Below, one piece after another: positions 14,681 through 22,116 of a DNA stretch of 23,124 nucleotides; position 1 is the stretch's first letter, and the number at the start of each line of letters is the position of its first letter. This DNA is from CAZEFK01 sp964511405. Lineage in GTDB: Bacteria; Pseudomonadota; Alphaproteobacteria; Elsterales; Elsteraceae. The stretch is from contig CAZEFK010000119.1 of the NCBI GenBank assembly GCA_964511405.1, positions 1-23,124 of the forward strand, given 5' to 3'. A model generated the notes under the pieces. That model had not been told where the DNA came from, searched no databases, and saw only the letters and a list, made by a program, of their open reading frames with translations. Position numbers and translations under genes: made by a program.

Positions 14681-15987
14681 TGGCCTACCTGCCGCAGCGG
14701 CTGATCGCCAAGAAGCGCGACGGCCAGGCCTTGGATGCCGACGAGATCGGGTTCCTGGCCCAGGGCCTGACCGATGGCAGCCTGTCCGAGGGCCAGGCCG
14801 CCGCCTTCGCCATGGCGGTGTTCTTCCGCGGCATGGATTTGGCCGAGCGGGTCGCCCTGACCCGCGCCATGGCGGCGTCGGGACGGCATCTCACCTGGGA
14901 CCTGGACCGTCCGACCGTCGACAAGCATTCGACCGGTGGGGTCGGCGACAAGGTCAGCCTGATGCTGGCGCCGCTGGTCGCCGCCTGCGGCGCGGCGGTG
15001 CCGATGATCTCGGGCCGCGGCCTGGGCCACACCGGCGGCACGCTGGACAAGCTGGCGGCGATCCCGGGCTATGATCCGTTCCCGGCGCCCGAGCGCTTCG
15101 CGGAGGTGGTCCGCACGATCGGCTGCGCGGTGATCGGCCAGACCGCCGACCTGGCGCCGGCCGACCGGCGGCTCTACGCCATCCGCGACGTCACGGCGAC
15201 GGTCGAATCGACCCCGCTGATCGTGGCCTCGATCCTGTCGAAGAAGCTGGCGGCCGGCCTCAGCGGGCTGGTGCTGGACGTCAAGGCGGGCTCGGGCGCG
15301 TTCCTGACCGATTGGGCGGCGACCCGCGACCTCGCCCAGGCGCTGGTCGCGGTCGCGACAGGCGCCGGCCTGCCGACCACCGCCTGGCTGACCGACATGG
15401 ACCAGGTGCTGGGCCGCACCGCCGGCAACGCCCTGGAAGTGCGCGAGGCCGTCGAATATCTGGGCGGCCGCCGCGAACCTCGGCTGGACCAGGTGACCCG
15501 CGCGCTCGCGGTCGAGATGCTGATCCTGGCCAAGCTGGCGCCCGACCGCGACGCCGCCGCGGTTCAGGTCGCCGCGGCCCTGGACAGCGGTGCCGCAGCC
15601 GAGCGGTTCGCCCGCATGGTCGCCGCACTGGGCGGCCCGGCCGACCTGTTCGAGCGGATCGATGCCCACCTGGCCCCTGCGCCGGTGGTCCGGCCGGCCT
15701 TTCCCGGCCGCGCCGGCACGGTCGCAGCGATCGACGTGCGCGCGGTCGGCTTCGCCGTGGTCGCGCTGGGCGGCGGCCGCACCCGCGCCGACCAGGCCAT
15801 CGACCCGGCGGTCGGCCTGACCGAGGTCGCCGCCATCGGCGAGACGGTCGGGCCCGACCGGCCACTGGCGCTGGTCCATGCCCGCGACCCGGCCACGGCC
15901 GAGGCGGCGATCGGGGCGCTGGCCGCGGCCTATCGCGTCGTCGACGGGCCGGTCACGCCGCTGCTGCTGCTGCGCGAGCGGATCTGA
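14680..15987 (+). CDS. deoA: Thymidine phosphorylase
   Basis: A 435-residue pyrimidine-nucleoside phosphorylase that converts thymidine or deoxyuridine plus phosphate to the base and deoxyribose 1-phosphate. The phosphate site is KHSTGGVGDK (82-91) and the family signature SGRGLGHTGGTLDKL lies at 111-125. The substrate region YAIRDVTATVESTPLIVASILSKKLAAG and the C-terminal alpha/beta lobe (GGGRTRADQAIDPAVGL) are complete, so the length is normal. ATG 14680 overlaps the deoC stop as TGATG. It is the last gene of the five-gene operon and ends 19 bp from the convergent lipoprotein gene; I see no clear terminator in that gap. Confidence 0.95.
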   Translation: MAYLPQRLIAKKRDGQALDADEIGFLAQGLTDGSLSEGQAAAFAMAVFFRGMDLAERVALTRAMAASGRHLTWDLDRPTVDKHSTGGVGDKVSLMLAPLVAACGAAVPMISGRGLGHTGGTLDKLAAIPGYDPFPAPERFAEVVRTIGCAVIGQTADLAPADRRLYAIRDVTATVESTPLIVASILSKKLAAGLSGLVLDVKAGSGAFLTDWAATRDLAQALVAVATGAGLPTTAWLTDMDQVLGRTAGNALEVREAVEYLGGRREPRLDQVTRALAVEMLILAKLAPDRDAAAVQVAAALDSGAAAERFARMVAALGGPADLFERIDAHLAPAPVVRPAFPGRAGTVAAIDVRAVGFAVVALGGGRTRADQAIDPAVGLTEVAAIGETVGPDRPLALVHARDPATAEAAIGALAAAYRVVDGPVTPLLLLRERI

Positions 15988-16006
15988 CCGGGACAGACGC
16001 AAGCCG

Positions 16007-16255
16007 TCACTTCGGCTTGGCCGGCGCCACGACGATCGGGCCCGGCACCGGCAGCGGCGGATACTCATTCACTACCCGCGGCGCGCCCAGGCGGGCGGCC
16101 TGGAGCTGCAGCACGCAATTGCGGAAATCAGCGCTGTCGGCCGGGAAGCCGATCGCCGCGCAGGTCTGGCGGTCGCGGGCCAGGGTGTCCGCGGCCGTCG
16201 AGCAGCCGGCCACCAGCAGACAGAGCCCTGCGATCGACGCGGCGCGCCCGATCAT
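16007..16255 (-). CDS. Small hypothetical lipoprotein
   Basis: An 82-residue protein with an N-terminal lipoprotein signal (MIGRAASIAGLCLLVAGC), where the lipobox LVAG-C makes C18 the probable lipidated residue. The mature part has two further Cys (in QTCAAIGF and FRNCVLQLQ), spaced so they could form a disulfide, and a proline-rich tail. RDRQTCAAIGFPADSADFRNCVLQL resembles a motif seen in many small proteobacterial lipoproteins of unknown role. Its ATG overlaps the upstream stop as ATGA, so it is coupled to the secreted protein before it. Confidence 0.75.
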   Translation of the reverse strand: MIGRAASIAGLCLLVAGCSTAADTLARDRQTCAAIGFPADSADFRNCVLQLQAARLGAPRVVNEYPPLPVPGPIVVAPAKPK

Positions 16256-17055
16256 CGTCCCTCCGACTTGCCGGCGATGGCGCAGAACCCCAACAGGGTT
16301 GCCGCCGGTCCGGCGTCCAGCCGCATGGCGGAATAGACGGTCCGCTCGCCGGCCTGCCAGATCAGCACCGCGGGCGTCCCCGAGCCGTCGCTGTCGCCGA
16401 TCGCAGCCAGCCCCGCCTCCACCCGCATATCGGCAATGGTGGCGCCATGAGCAAGCTCGACGGCGCTGCTGCGGCCATTCTGCTGCACCAGGGCCAGCAG
16501 CAAGCTGTGACGCACGGCCGGGTCGAAGGGGGCCCCGGCTGTGGGCATCGACCAGCTCCAGGCCAGCGTCACGGTGCCGAGGCCCGGCTGGTCCCAGCGC
16601 GCGACCCGGCGCAGCGCCGGCTTGGCATCGGGCTCATGCGCCTTCAGCCAGACGGCCACGGCCTCGACCGCCTCGGGCGTCGTGACCGGCAGGTCCTCGA
16701 CCTTGGTCGGCCGCGCCGGTTTGCCGTGCAGCGGCGCCAGCCCCCACGGTACGGCGGTGTCGCTGGTGACCGCCACCGGCCAGCTGCGATAGTCGCGAGG
16801 ATCCGGCTTGGCGCCGGCCGCTGGAGCCACTGGGCCGCCCAGCTTCACGCGGCCGACGTCGCGCGTGATCACGGTCAGCGGCAGAGTCTTGCCGGCGCTC
16901 GCCAGCTGGACGGTCGCCGGCAGGTCGTGGTCGAGGTCGGCGGGTCGGAGCAGGCAGGCCTTGGCCGCCGGCAGGTCGACCGCAAGGGCGGCGACGCTCT
17001 CGGCAGCCGCAGGGCCGGCCGCCAGCAGCGTCACGGTGACGATCGCGAGGCGCAT
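16252..17055 (-). CDS. Secreted hypothetical protein with a D-x-D-G-x-G loop
   Basis: A 267-residue protein I do not recognise. The Sec signal peptide is MRLAIVTVTLLAAGPAAA with cleavage before E19. The mature part is mostly beta-like and ends with AAIGDSDGSGTPAVLIWQAGERTVYSAMRL; the loop D221-S-D-G-S-G226 resembles calcium-binding FG-GAP/dockerin-like turns, though it occurs only once. Two Cys (C34, C258) could pair. GGAGG lies 6 nt before ATG 17055, which fixes the start against the longer open frame. It is followed by the coupled lipoprotein gene. A periplasmic location is likely; no enzymatic motif is seen. Confidence 0.7.
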   Translation of the reverse strand: MRLAIVTVTLLAAGPAAAESVAALAVDLPAAKACLLRPADLDHDLPATVQLASAGKTLPLTVITRDVGRVKLGGPVAPAAGAKPDPRDYRSWPVAVTSDTAVPWGLAPLHGKPARPTKVEDLPVTTPEAVEAVAVWLKAHEPDAKPALRRVARWDQPGLGTVTLAWSWSMPTAGAPFDPAVRHSLLLALVQQNGRSSAVELAHGATIADMRVEAGLAAIGDSDGSGTPAVLIWQAGERTVYSAMRLDAGPAATLLGFCAIAGKSEGR

Positions 17056-17073
17056 GGCCGTCCTCCGGGATGA

Positions 17074-17099
17074 GGGAGCGGCGCCGGGGCGCCGCTCCC
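17074..17099 (-). terminator. Hairpin after ohr
   Basis: GGGAGCGGCGCC (17074-17085) pairs with GGCGCCGCTCCC (17088-17099); the real loop must open a pair or two since only GG lies between. It starts 7 bp past the ohr stop on the minus strand and precedes the ribosome site of the next gene. No T-run follows, so it may be a weak terminator or a stabilising structure. Confidence 0.5.
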
Positions 17100-17105
17100 G
17101 ACACT

Positions 17106-17531
17106 TCAGACCACCGTCAGCTGCACGTCCACATTGTTGCGCGTGGCGTTCGAGTACGGGCACACCTGATGGGCCTTCTCGACCAGTTGCTGAGCCTCCG
17201 CCTTCGACAGGCCCGGCAGCGCGATCTCCAGCGCCGCCGTGATCCCGAACCCGCCCTCGGCGCGCGGGCCGATGCCGATGGTGGCGGTCACGGTGGTGTC
17301 GGCCGGGACCTTGGGGCCGCCCTGCAAGGCCACGAACTTCATCGCGCCCAGGAAGCAGGCCGAGTAGCCGGCAGCGAACAGCTGCTCGGGATTGTTGCCG
17401 GGGCCGCCGGCGCCGCCCAGCTCCTTGGGGGTCGCCAGCTTGACGTCGAAGCTGCCGTCCTTGGTCGCGGCATGGCCGTCGCGGCCGCCGGTCGCGGTGG
17501 CGGTGGTCTTGTAGAGCACGTTCACGGACAT
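17106..17531 (-). CDS. ohr: Organic hydroperoxide resistance peroxidase
   Basis: A 141-residue Ohr/OsmC-family thiol peroxidase that reduces organic and fatty acid hydroperoxides, usually with lipoylated protein or dithiol donors. The catalytic residues are in place: peroxidatic C59 (GYSACFLGAM), resolving C124 (HQVCPYSNATRNNVDV), R17 (GGRDGHA) and E49 (NNPEQLFAAGY). The NPEQLFAAGY and CPYS motifs distinguish Ohr from OsmC. AGGAG about 8 nt upstream supports ATG 17531. It lies 43 bp after the secreted esterase gene in the same direction and is probably cotranscribed from the OhrR-controlled promoter region near 18.65 kb. Confidence 0.95.
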   Translation of the reverse strand: MSVNVLYKTTATATGGRDGHAATKDGSFDVKLATPKELGGAGGPGNNPEQLFAAGYSACFLGAMKFVALQGGPKVPADTTVTATIGIGPRAEGGFGITAALEIALPGLSKAEAQQLVEKAHQVCPYSNATRNNVDVQLTVV

Positions 17532-17574
17532 CGGATGGTCTCCTGGCTTGGATGTGGAACCGGTCGATCGCCGG

Positions 17575-18597
17575 TCAGTTGGCCAAGGCGCGGCGCAGAG
17601 CGCCGGTGGCCTGGGCGATGGCTCCGCGGGCCGCGGGCGTCTCGGCGACGCCGTTGAGCATCACGAAGTCGTGGATGGTGCCAAGATAGCGCACCTGAGT
17701 GACGGTTACGCCGGCCTCGGCCAGCTTCGCAGCATAGGCCTCGCCCTCGTCGCGCAGCACGTCGTTCTCGTCGGTGATGACCAGCGCCGGCGGCAGGCCC
17801 TTGAGCTGGTCGAGCGAGGCCCGCAGCGGCGAGGCCTCGGGATCGGCGCGCTTGGCGGTGTCGGGCAGATAGGCGGCCCAGAACCACTCCATGGCCGCCT
17901 TGGTCAGCCACGGGCCGCCGGCGAACTGGGTATAGGAGCCGGTATCGAAGCGGGCGTCGGTCACCGGATAGAACAGCAGCTGGAAGCGGATCGCCGGCCC
18001 GCCGCGCTGCTTGGCCAGCTGCGCCACTACCGCTGCCATGTTGCCGCCGACGCTGTCGCCGGCGATGGCCAGCCGCCTGGGATCGACCCGGAACTGGGCG
18101 GCATGGTCGGCAACGTACCGGGTCGCGGCATAGGCCTGTTCGACCGGAACCGGGAACTGGGCTTCGGGCGAGCGGTCATAGTCGACGAACACGACCGCAG
18201 CCCGGGCGCCGGCGGCGAGGTCGCGGACCAGCCGATCATGGGTCCCGGCGTCGCCCAGCACCCAGCCGCCGCCATGGAAATACAGGACCACGGGCAAGGT
18301 GCCGCCGGCGCCGTGCGGGCGGACGATGCGCAGTCGGATATGGCCGGTCGGGCCGGCGGCAATCGTCCGCTGCTCGATGTCGGCCGGCAGCGTGGCGATG
18401 GGACCGGCCTGGGCCTTGTCCAGCACCGCGCGGGCATCGGCCGGGGACAGGGTGTAGATCGGCGGGCCGCCCGCCGCGGCGACCTGGCCCAGGAAGCGCT
18501 GGGTCGCAGGCTCGAGCGATGGCCCGGCCAGGGCCGGCGCCGCGGCGATCGCCGTGGACAGGGCCGTTGCGGCCAGGAGCGAAGGGAGGCGGATCAT
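17575..18597 (-). CDS. Secreted alpha/beta hydrolase, hormone-sensitive-lipase-type esterase
   Basis: A 340-residue esterase of bacterial family IV with a Sec signal peptide (MIRLPSLLAATALSTAIAAAPALA, cleavage before G25). The oxyanion-hole motif HGGGW is at 108-112, nucleophile S182 in GDSVGGN, acid D279 in DENDVLRDEGE and base H309 in GTIHDFVML. PVTDARF at 211-217 is also typical. ATG 18597 is preferred over the upstream frame because GAGG lies about 9 nt before it and the signal peptide begins there. Because it is the first gene before ohr, opposite ohrR, it should be induced with ohr by organic peroxides; releasing or removing oxidised acyl esters in the periplasm is a possible role (inference). 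Substrate unknown. Confidence 0.9.
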   Translation of the reverse strand: MIRLPSLLAATALSTAIAAAPALAGPSLEPATQRFLGQVAAAGGPPIYTLSPADARAVLDKAQAGPIATLPADIEQRTIAAGPTGHIRLRIVRPHGAGGTLPVVLYFHGGGWVLGDAGTHDRLVRDLAAGARAAVVFVDYDRSPEAQFPVPVEQAYAATRYVADHAAQFRVDPRRLAIAGDSVGGNMAAVVAQLAKQRGGPAIRFQLLFYPVTDARFDTGSYTQFAGGPWLTKAAMEWFWAAYLPDTAKRADPEASPLRASLDQLKGLPPALVITDENDVLRDEGEAYAAKLAEAGVTVTQVRYLGTIHDFVMLNGVAETPAARGAIAQATGALRRALAN

Positions 18598-18648
18598 GAG
18601 GTAGGTCCTCGTCGAACGTCGGTAGGCAGATAGATAGCTTCCAATTCC

Positions 18649-18660
18649 ATTGTGCACAAT
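18649..18660. promoter_or_regulatory. Palindrome near the esterase-ohr start, probable OhrR operator
   Basis: ATTGTGCACAAT is a perfect 12-bp palindrome, set in an AT-rich patch of the divergent ohrR/esterase gap. OhrR/MarR-family repressors bind such sites, and OhrR boxes often carry ACAATT-type half sites. Confidence 0.6.
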
Positions 18661-18693
18661 TTACCTATCTCCACCTGTCGCGCAGACCAGCCA

Positions 18694-18724
18694 TGCGCAA
18701 TTCGATTGCGCACAATTCCTTGTG
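18694..18724. promoter_or_regulatory. Overlapping inverted repeats near the ohrR start, probable OhrR operator
   Basis: TGCGCAAT (18694-18701) and ATTGCGCA (18705-18712) form an 8-bp inverted repeat around TCG. ATTGCGCACAAT at 18705-18716 differs by one base from the upstream palindrome, and CACAA (18711-18715) pairs with TTGTG (18720-18724). These sites end 22 bp before ohrR, well placed for autoregulation. Confidence 0.55.
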
Positions 18725-18745
18725 ATGCGCCAATATCGTCGATCC

Positions 18746-19201
18746 ATGAGCGCAGATCCCGCCGACGACCCGCTCCTGCTGGCCAACCAGCTGTGCTTCG
18801 CTGTGTACTCGACGGCGCATGCGATCGGCCGCGTGTACAAGCCGGTGCTGGACGCGTTGGGCCTGACCTATCCGCAGTATCTGGTGATGCTGATCCTGTG
18901 GGAGCGTGACGGCCTGTCGGTCAAGGACATCGGGCAGCGGCTGCAGCTCGATTCCGGGACCTTGACGCCGCTGCTCAAGCGCCTGGAACAGGCCGGGCTG
19001 GTCGCCCGCCAGCGCGATCCGGCCGACGAACGCCAGGTGCGGATCACCCTGACGCCTAAGGGCGTGGCGCTGCGCACCCGCGCAACCGCGGCGCCCGAGC
19101 GCATGCTGTGCGCCTCCGGCCGGCCGGCCGCCGACCTGCAGGCGCTCAAGGCCGACCTGATCCGACTGCGCGACCGCCTGAATGCCGAGGCCGAGGCGTA
19201 G
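18746..19201 (+). CDS. ohrR: MarR-family organic peroxide sensor and repressor OhrR (two-cysteine type)
   Basis: A 151-residue MarR-type repressor. The peroxide-reactive cysteine is C17 in LANQLCFAVYS, the hallmark of OhrR, with nearby Y31 and Y43 as the usual hydrogen-bonding tyrosines. A second cysteine, C122 (RMLCASGRP), is placed as in two-Cys OhrR, where it forms a disulfide with the sensor Cys after oxidation. The winged helix spans about 57-105 (LSVKDIGQRLQLDSGTLTPLLKRLEQAGLVARQRDPADERQVRITLT). ATG 18746 is chosen by family N-terminus; longer in-frame starts would run through the operator sites. It is divergent from the esterase-ohr pair and ends 3 bp from the convergent GntR gene. Confidence 0.94.
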   Translation: MSADPADDPLLLANQLCFAVYSTAHAIGRVYKPVLDALGLTYPQYLVMLILWERDGLSVKDIGQRLQLDSGTLTPLLKRLEQAGLVARQRDPADERQVRITLTPKGVALRTRATAAPERMLCASGRPAADLQALKADLIRLRDRLNAEAEA

Positions 19202-19204
19202 CGA

Positions 19205-19906
19205 TCACGGGTCCGGGCCGGGCGGCACCCCGTCCGGCGTGACGGCCTGCCGCGCCAACCAGGCTCGATAGTCGCGGCCGGTGTTCTCGATGTGTCGATC
19301 GAGCAGGGCGCAGAACCCGGCCTCGTCGCCGGCGGCCATCAGCTCGGCCAAGCGGCGGTGGGTCCCGAGCGAGCGCTCGACCACCCGCTCGTCGTCATGG
19401 GCGCGCGTCCGCAGCGCCCCGATCTTCGCCGCGACCAGGCCGTAGGCGGCCACAAGGTAGGGGTTCTGCGCGCCCTCGACGATCACCCGGTGCAGGTCGG
19501 CGTCGAGGCGGCGATAGGCTTGGCGGTCGTCGCGGGCCAGCGCCGCCGTCATCGCCGCCACCACGGTATCCAGCGCGGCCGACACCGCCCGGCGGTCCGA
19601 CCGGAACACCGTCCGGGCCGCGTCCAGCTCCAGGAGCCGCCGGAACGCTGCGATCTGGTCGATCTCGACCTCCTCGATGCGGAAGATCGACGTGCCCCGC
19701 TGCGGATCGACATGGACCAGGCCTTCGCGGCGGAGCTGCATCAGCGCCTCGCGGACCGGCGTCTTGCTGATGCCCAGCATGCGCGACAGCCGCACTTCGG
19801 ACAGCACGTCGCCCAGCTTCAGCCGACCGTCGATGATCGCGTCGCGCAGCTCGCGCTGCGCCATCTCGGCCAAAGACTCCGGCCGGCTCAGCTTCGCCAG
19901 GGCCAT
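19205..19906 (-). CDS. GntR-family transcriptional regulator, FadR/FCD subfamily
   Basis: A 233-residue regulator. The N-terminal winged helix (about 12-76) shows the GntR pattern LRDAIIDGRLKLGDVLSE...LGISKTPVREALMQLRREGLV. The C-terminal FCD helical domain keeps its probable metal and ligand residues D135, H139 (DADLHRVI), H183 (GTHRRLAELM) and H205 (LLDRHIENT). FCD regulators usually sense small carboxylic acids or sugar-derived acids. GGGAGG six nt upstream supports ATG 19906. It is divergent from the ABC sugar operon, and a perfect-armed inverted repeat lies in the 76-bp gap, so it probably controls that operon and itself. Confidence 0.9.
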   Translation of the reverse strand: MALAKLSRPESLAEMAQRELRDAIIDGRLKLGDVLSEVRLSRMLGISKTPVREALMQLRREGLVHVDPQRGTSIFRIEEVEIDQIAAFRRLLELDAARTVFRSDRRAVSAALDTVVAAMTAALARDDRQAYRRLDADLHRVIVEGAQNPYLVAAYGLVAAKIGALRTRAHDDERVVERSLGTHRRLAELMAAGDEAGFCALLDRHIENTGRDYRAWLARQAVTPDGVPPGPDP

Positions 19907-19928
19907 GTCCTGCCTCCCGGTCTGGACG

Positions 19929-19948
19929 GTATCTGGAATATCAGATAC
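19929..19948. promoter_or_regulatory. Inverted repeat, probable GntR operator
   Basis: GTATCTGGAATATCAGATAC has perfect 7-bp arms (GTATCTG and CAGATAC) around GAATAT. It is centred in the gap between the GntR gene and the sugar ABC operon, and its AT-richness stands out. Spacing fits an FCD-type GntR dimer site. Confidence 0.6.
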
Positions 19949-19982
19949 GACTCGTTCCCAACAACAAAGGGGGAGGACTCGC

Positions 19983-21242
19983 ATGCGATCCGTCCTTTTC
20001 GGCGTGGCCGCACTGGCGCTCGGCGCCATGGGCCCTGCCGCCGCGGCCGACGCGCCCGTCACGCTGACCTTCGCAAACTGGGCCGCCGCCGAAAGCGCCA
20101 CGCGCCCGGGGATCGAGCAGGTGATCCGGGCCTTCGAGGCCGAGCACCCCGACATCCGGATCAAGAGCGAAGCCGTCTCGTTCACCGAGATCGCCCACCA
20201 GCTGGTGCTGCGGGCGCGCTCGGGCAATCCGCCCGACGTCGCCGAGCTCGCGGGCAACGACACGATCCTGCTGGCGCTGACCGGCAAGCTCGCGCCGCTC
20301 GACTCCTATGTCGACCCGGCGCTGGCCGCCGCGCTCAAACCGACGGCCACCGCAGGGCTGCGCCGGGACGGCAAGCTGATCGCCTTCCCCTGGACCTCGG
20401 CGCCGGCCGCCCTGTGGTACGACAAGGCCGTGATGGCCAAGGCCGGGCTCGATCCCGCGCACCCGCCGCAGACGATCGACGCGCTGATGGCCGCCCTGGC
20501 CGCGATCAAGCGGACCCAGCCCGACGTCATCCCGCTGGGCCTCGATACCACCAATCGCCCCTTCGCGCTGATCTCGAACTGGCCGTGGATGCGCACCTTC
20601 GGCGCCGATCCCCTGGCCGACGGCGGCCGCGGCGCCGAAGCGCCGGCCATGAAGGCCTATCTCGCCTGGATGCGCGATCTGGCCCAGAAGGGCTATATCG
20701 AATCAGGCCGCAAGATCGGCGAGTACCGGCCGCTGGCCGCCCAGGACAAGGTCGCGTTCCTGTGGGACCAGGTGCTGGTACAGGGCGTGATCCAGAACGC
20801 CAACCACATGCCGGACGCCGATTTCTACCAGCATTGGGGCGTGGCCGTGCTGCCGGCGGGGCCGGCCGGCAAGCCCTATTCCTTCGAAGGCGGGCACCAG
20901 CTGGTGATGTTCGCCGGCTCGGCCCACAAGCAGGCGGCCTGGACCTTCATCAAGTACCTGGCGACGGCGCCAAGCGCCATCCAGAGCTACACGGTCGGCG
21001 CCGAGTCGTCGTTGATGCCGCTGGCATCGGCCCCGACCGAGGCCCTGGCCAAGCAGCTCGACACGCCGGTGTTCCGGGCCTTCTCTGATGCGATCATGCC
21101 GACCGTCTCGGCCCTGCCTTACGGCCCGAGCTTCGCCGGCGCCTCGACGGCGGTCATGGCCGGCGTCCAGCAAGCGGTGACCGGCGACACCCCCGTCGAC
21201 GGCATCGCCGCCGCCATGGGCCAGGCCATCGCCCGGGAATGA
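19983..21242 (+). CDS. ABC sugar transporter, periplasmic substrate-binding protein
   Basis: A 419-residue family-1 extracellular solute-binding protein. The Sec signal peptide MRSVLFGVAALALGAMGPAAAA leads into DAPVTLTFANWAAAESATRPGIEQVIRAFEAEHPDIRIKSEAV, the standard N-lobe of carbohydrate-binding proteins. Further matches are ARSGNPPDVAELAGNDTILLALTGKLAPLDSY, LIAFPWTSAPAALWYDKAVMAKAGLDP and the hinge/C-lobe GGHQLVMFAGSAHKQAAWTFIKYLA. It has no lipobox. GGAGG six nt before ATG 19983 fixes the start. The stop overlaps the first permease as ATGA. The ligand is probably a sugar, polyol or oligosaccharide; the exact one cannot be read from sequence. Confidence 0.93.
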   Translation: MRSVLFGVAALALGAMGPAAAADAPVTLTFANWAAAESATRPGIEQVIRAFEAEHPDIRIKSEAVSFTEIAHQLVLRARSGNPPDVAELAGNDTILLALTGKLAPLDSYVDPALAAALKPTATAGLRRDGKLIAFPWTSAPAALWYDKAVMAKAGLDPAHPPQTIDALMAALAAIKRTQPDVIPLGLDTTNRPFALISNWPWMRTFGADPLADGGRGAEAPAMKAYLAWMRDLAQKGYIESGRKIGEYRPLAAQDKVAFLWDQVLVQGVIQNANHMPDADFYQHWGVAVLPAGPAGKPYSFEGGHQLVMFAGSAHKQAAWTFIKYLATAPSAIQSYTVGAESSLMPLASAPTEALAKQLDTPVFRAFSDAIMPTVSALPYGPSFAGASTAVMAGVQQAVTGDTPVDGIAAAMGQAIARE

Positions 21243-22114
21243 ACCAAGGCCGGCGCACGCCCTGGCTCGATCCGATGGTGCTGCCGACCGTCGCCGTCCT
21301 GGCGGTGGTGGTCGGCTATCCGATCGCCGACGCACTGCTGCTGTCGACCCGGGCAATCAGCCTGCTCGACGACGGGCCCGGCCGGTTCGTCGGCCTGGCG
21401 AATTATCGCGGCCTGTGGACCGATCCGATCGTCTGGCAGGCGCTCGGCAACACTGCCGTCTACAGCCTGGGCAGCGTGGCGGCGGCGGCGCTGGCCGGCT
21501 TGGCGCTGGCGCTGCTGACCGACGGCCTGGTGGGCTGGCGGCATCGCGCGCTGCGCGCCCTGCTGCTGACGCCCTGGGCGGTGCCCTTCGTCGTGGTCGC
21601 CTTCCTGTTCCGCTACATGTACCTGGAGCATGGCGGGCTGCTGAACGCTGTGCTGCTGCAGCTCGGCCTGATCGCGCGGCCGGTGCCGTGGCTGAACGCG
21701 CCGTCGCTGGCGATGCCGGCGGTGATGCTCGCCAACATCTGGACGCTGATCCCGTTCTTCTTCCTGCTGCTGAGCGCGGCCCTGGCCGCGATCCCGGTCG
21801 AGGTGCTGGAGTCGGCGCGGATCGACCGCGCCCGCGGCTGGAGCCTGGTGGTCCACATCCAGCTGCCGTTCCTGCGCGGCGCGCTGCTGGTCGGGTGCCT
21901 GCTGATGGTCATCGCGAACGTCAACGACTTCGCGAAGATCTGGGCCCTGACGCAGGGCGGCCCCGGCTACGGCACCACGACCCTGGTGGTCTATGTCTAC
22001 CGGCTGGCCTTCGAGGACTTCAAGGTCGGCTACGCCTCGGCGATCGGCGTGCTGTGGCTGCTGGCGCTGCTGGCCTTCGCCACCGCCTATCTGCGCGCCC
22101 TGCGGGTCCGCTAA
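21239..22114 (+). CDS. ABC sugar transporter permease, MalF/UgpA type
   Basis: A 291-residue inner-membrane permease with about six membrane segments. LVGWRHRALRALLLTPWAVPFVVVAFLFRYMY and NDFAKIWALTQGGPGYGTTTLVVYVYRLAF are typical of the MalF/UgpA group. The coupling loop at about residues 188-215 reads EVLESARIDRARGWSLVVHIQLP: Ser replaces the usual second Ala of the EAA motif and Arg the Gly after Asp, mild departures from consensus. ATG 21239 overlaps the binding protein stop by 4 nt, and the next permease begins 2 bp after its stop, so the operon is tightly coupled. Confidence 0.93.
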   Translation: MNQGRRTPWLDPMVLPTVAVLAVVVGYPIADALLLSTRAISLLDDGPGRFVGLANYRGLWTDPIVWQALGNTAVYSLGSVAAAALAGLALALLTDGLVGWRHRALRALLLTPWAVPFVVVAFLFRYMYLEHGGLLNAVLLQLGLIARPVPWLNAPSLAMPAVMLANIWTLIPFFFLLLSAALAAIPVEVLESARIDRARGWSLVVHIQLPFLRGALLVGCLLMVIANVNDFAKIWALTQGGPGYGTTTLVVYVYRLAFEDFKVGYASAIGVLWLLALLAFATAYLRALRVR

Positions 22115-22116
22115 CC

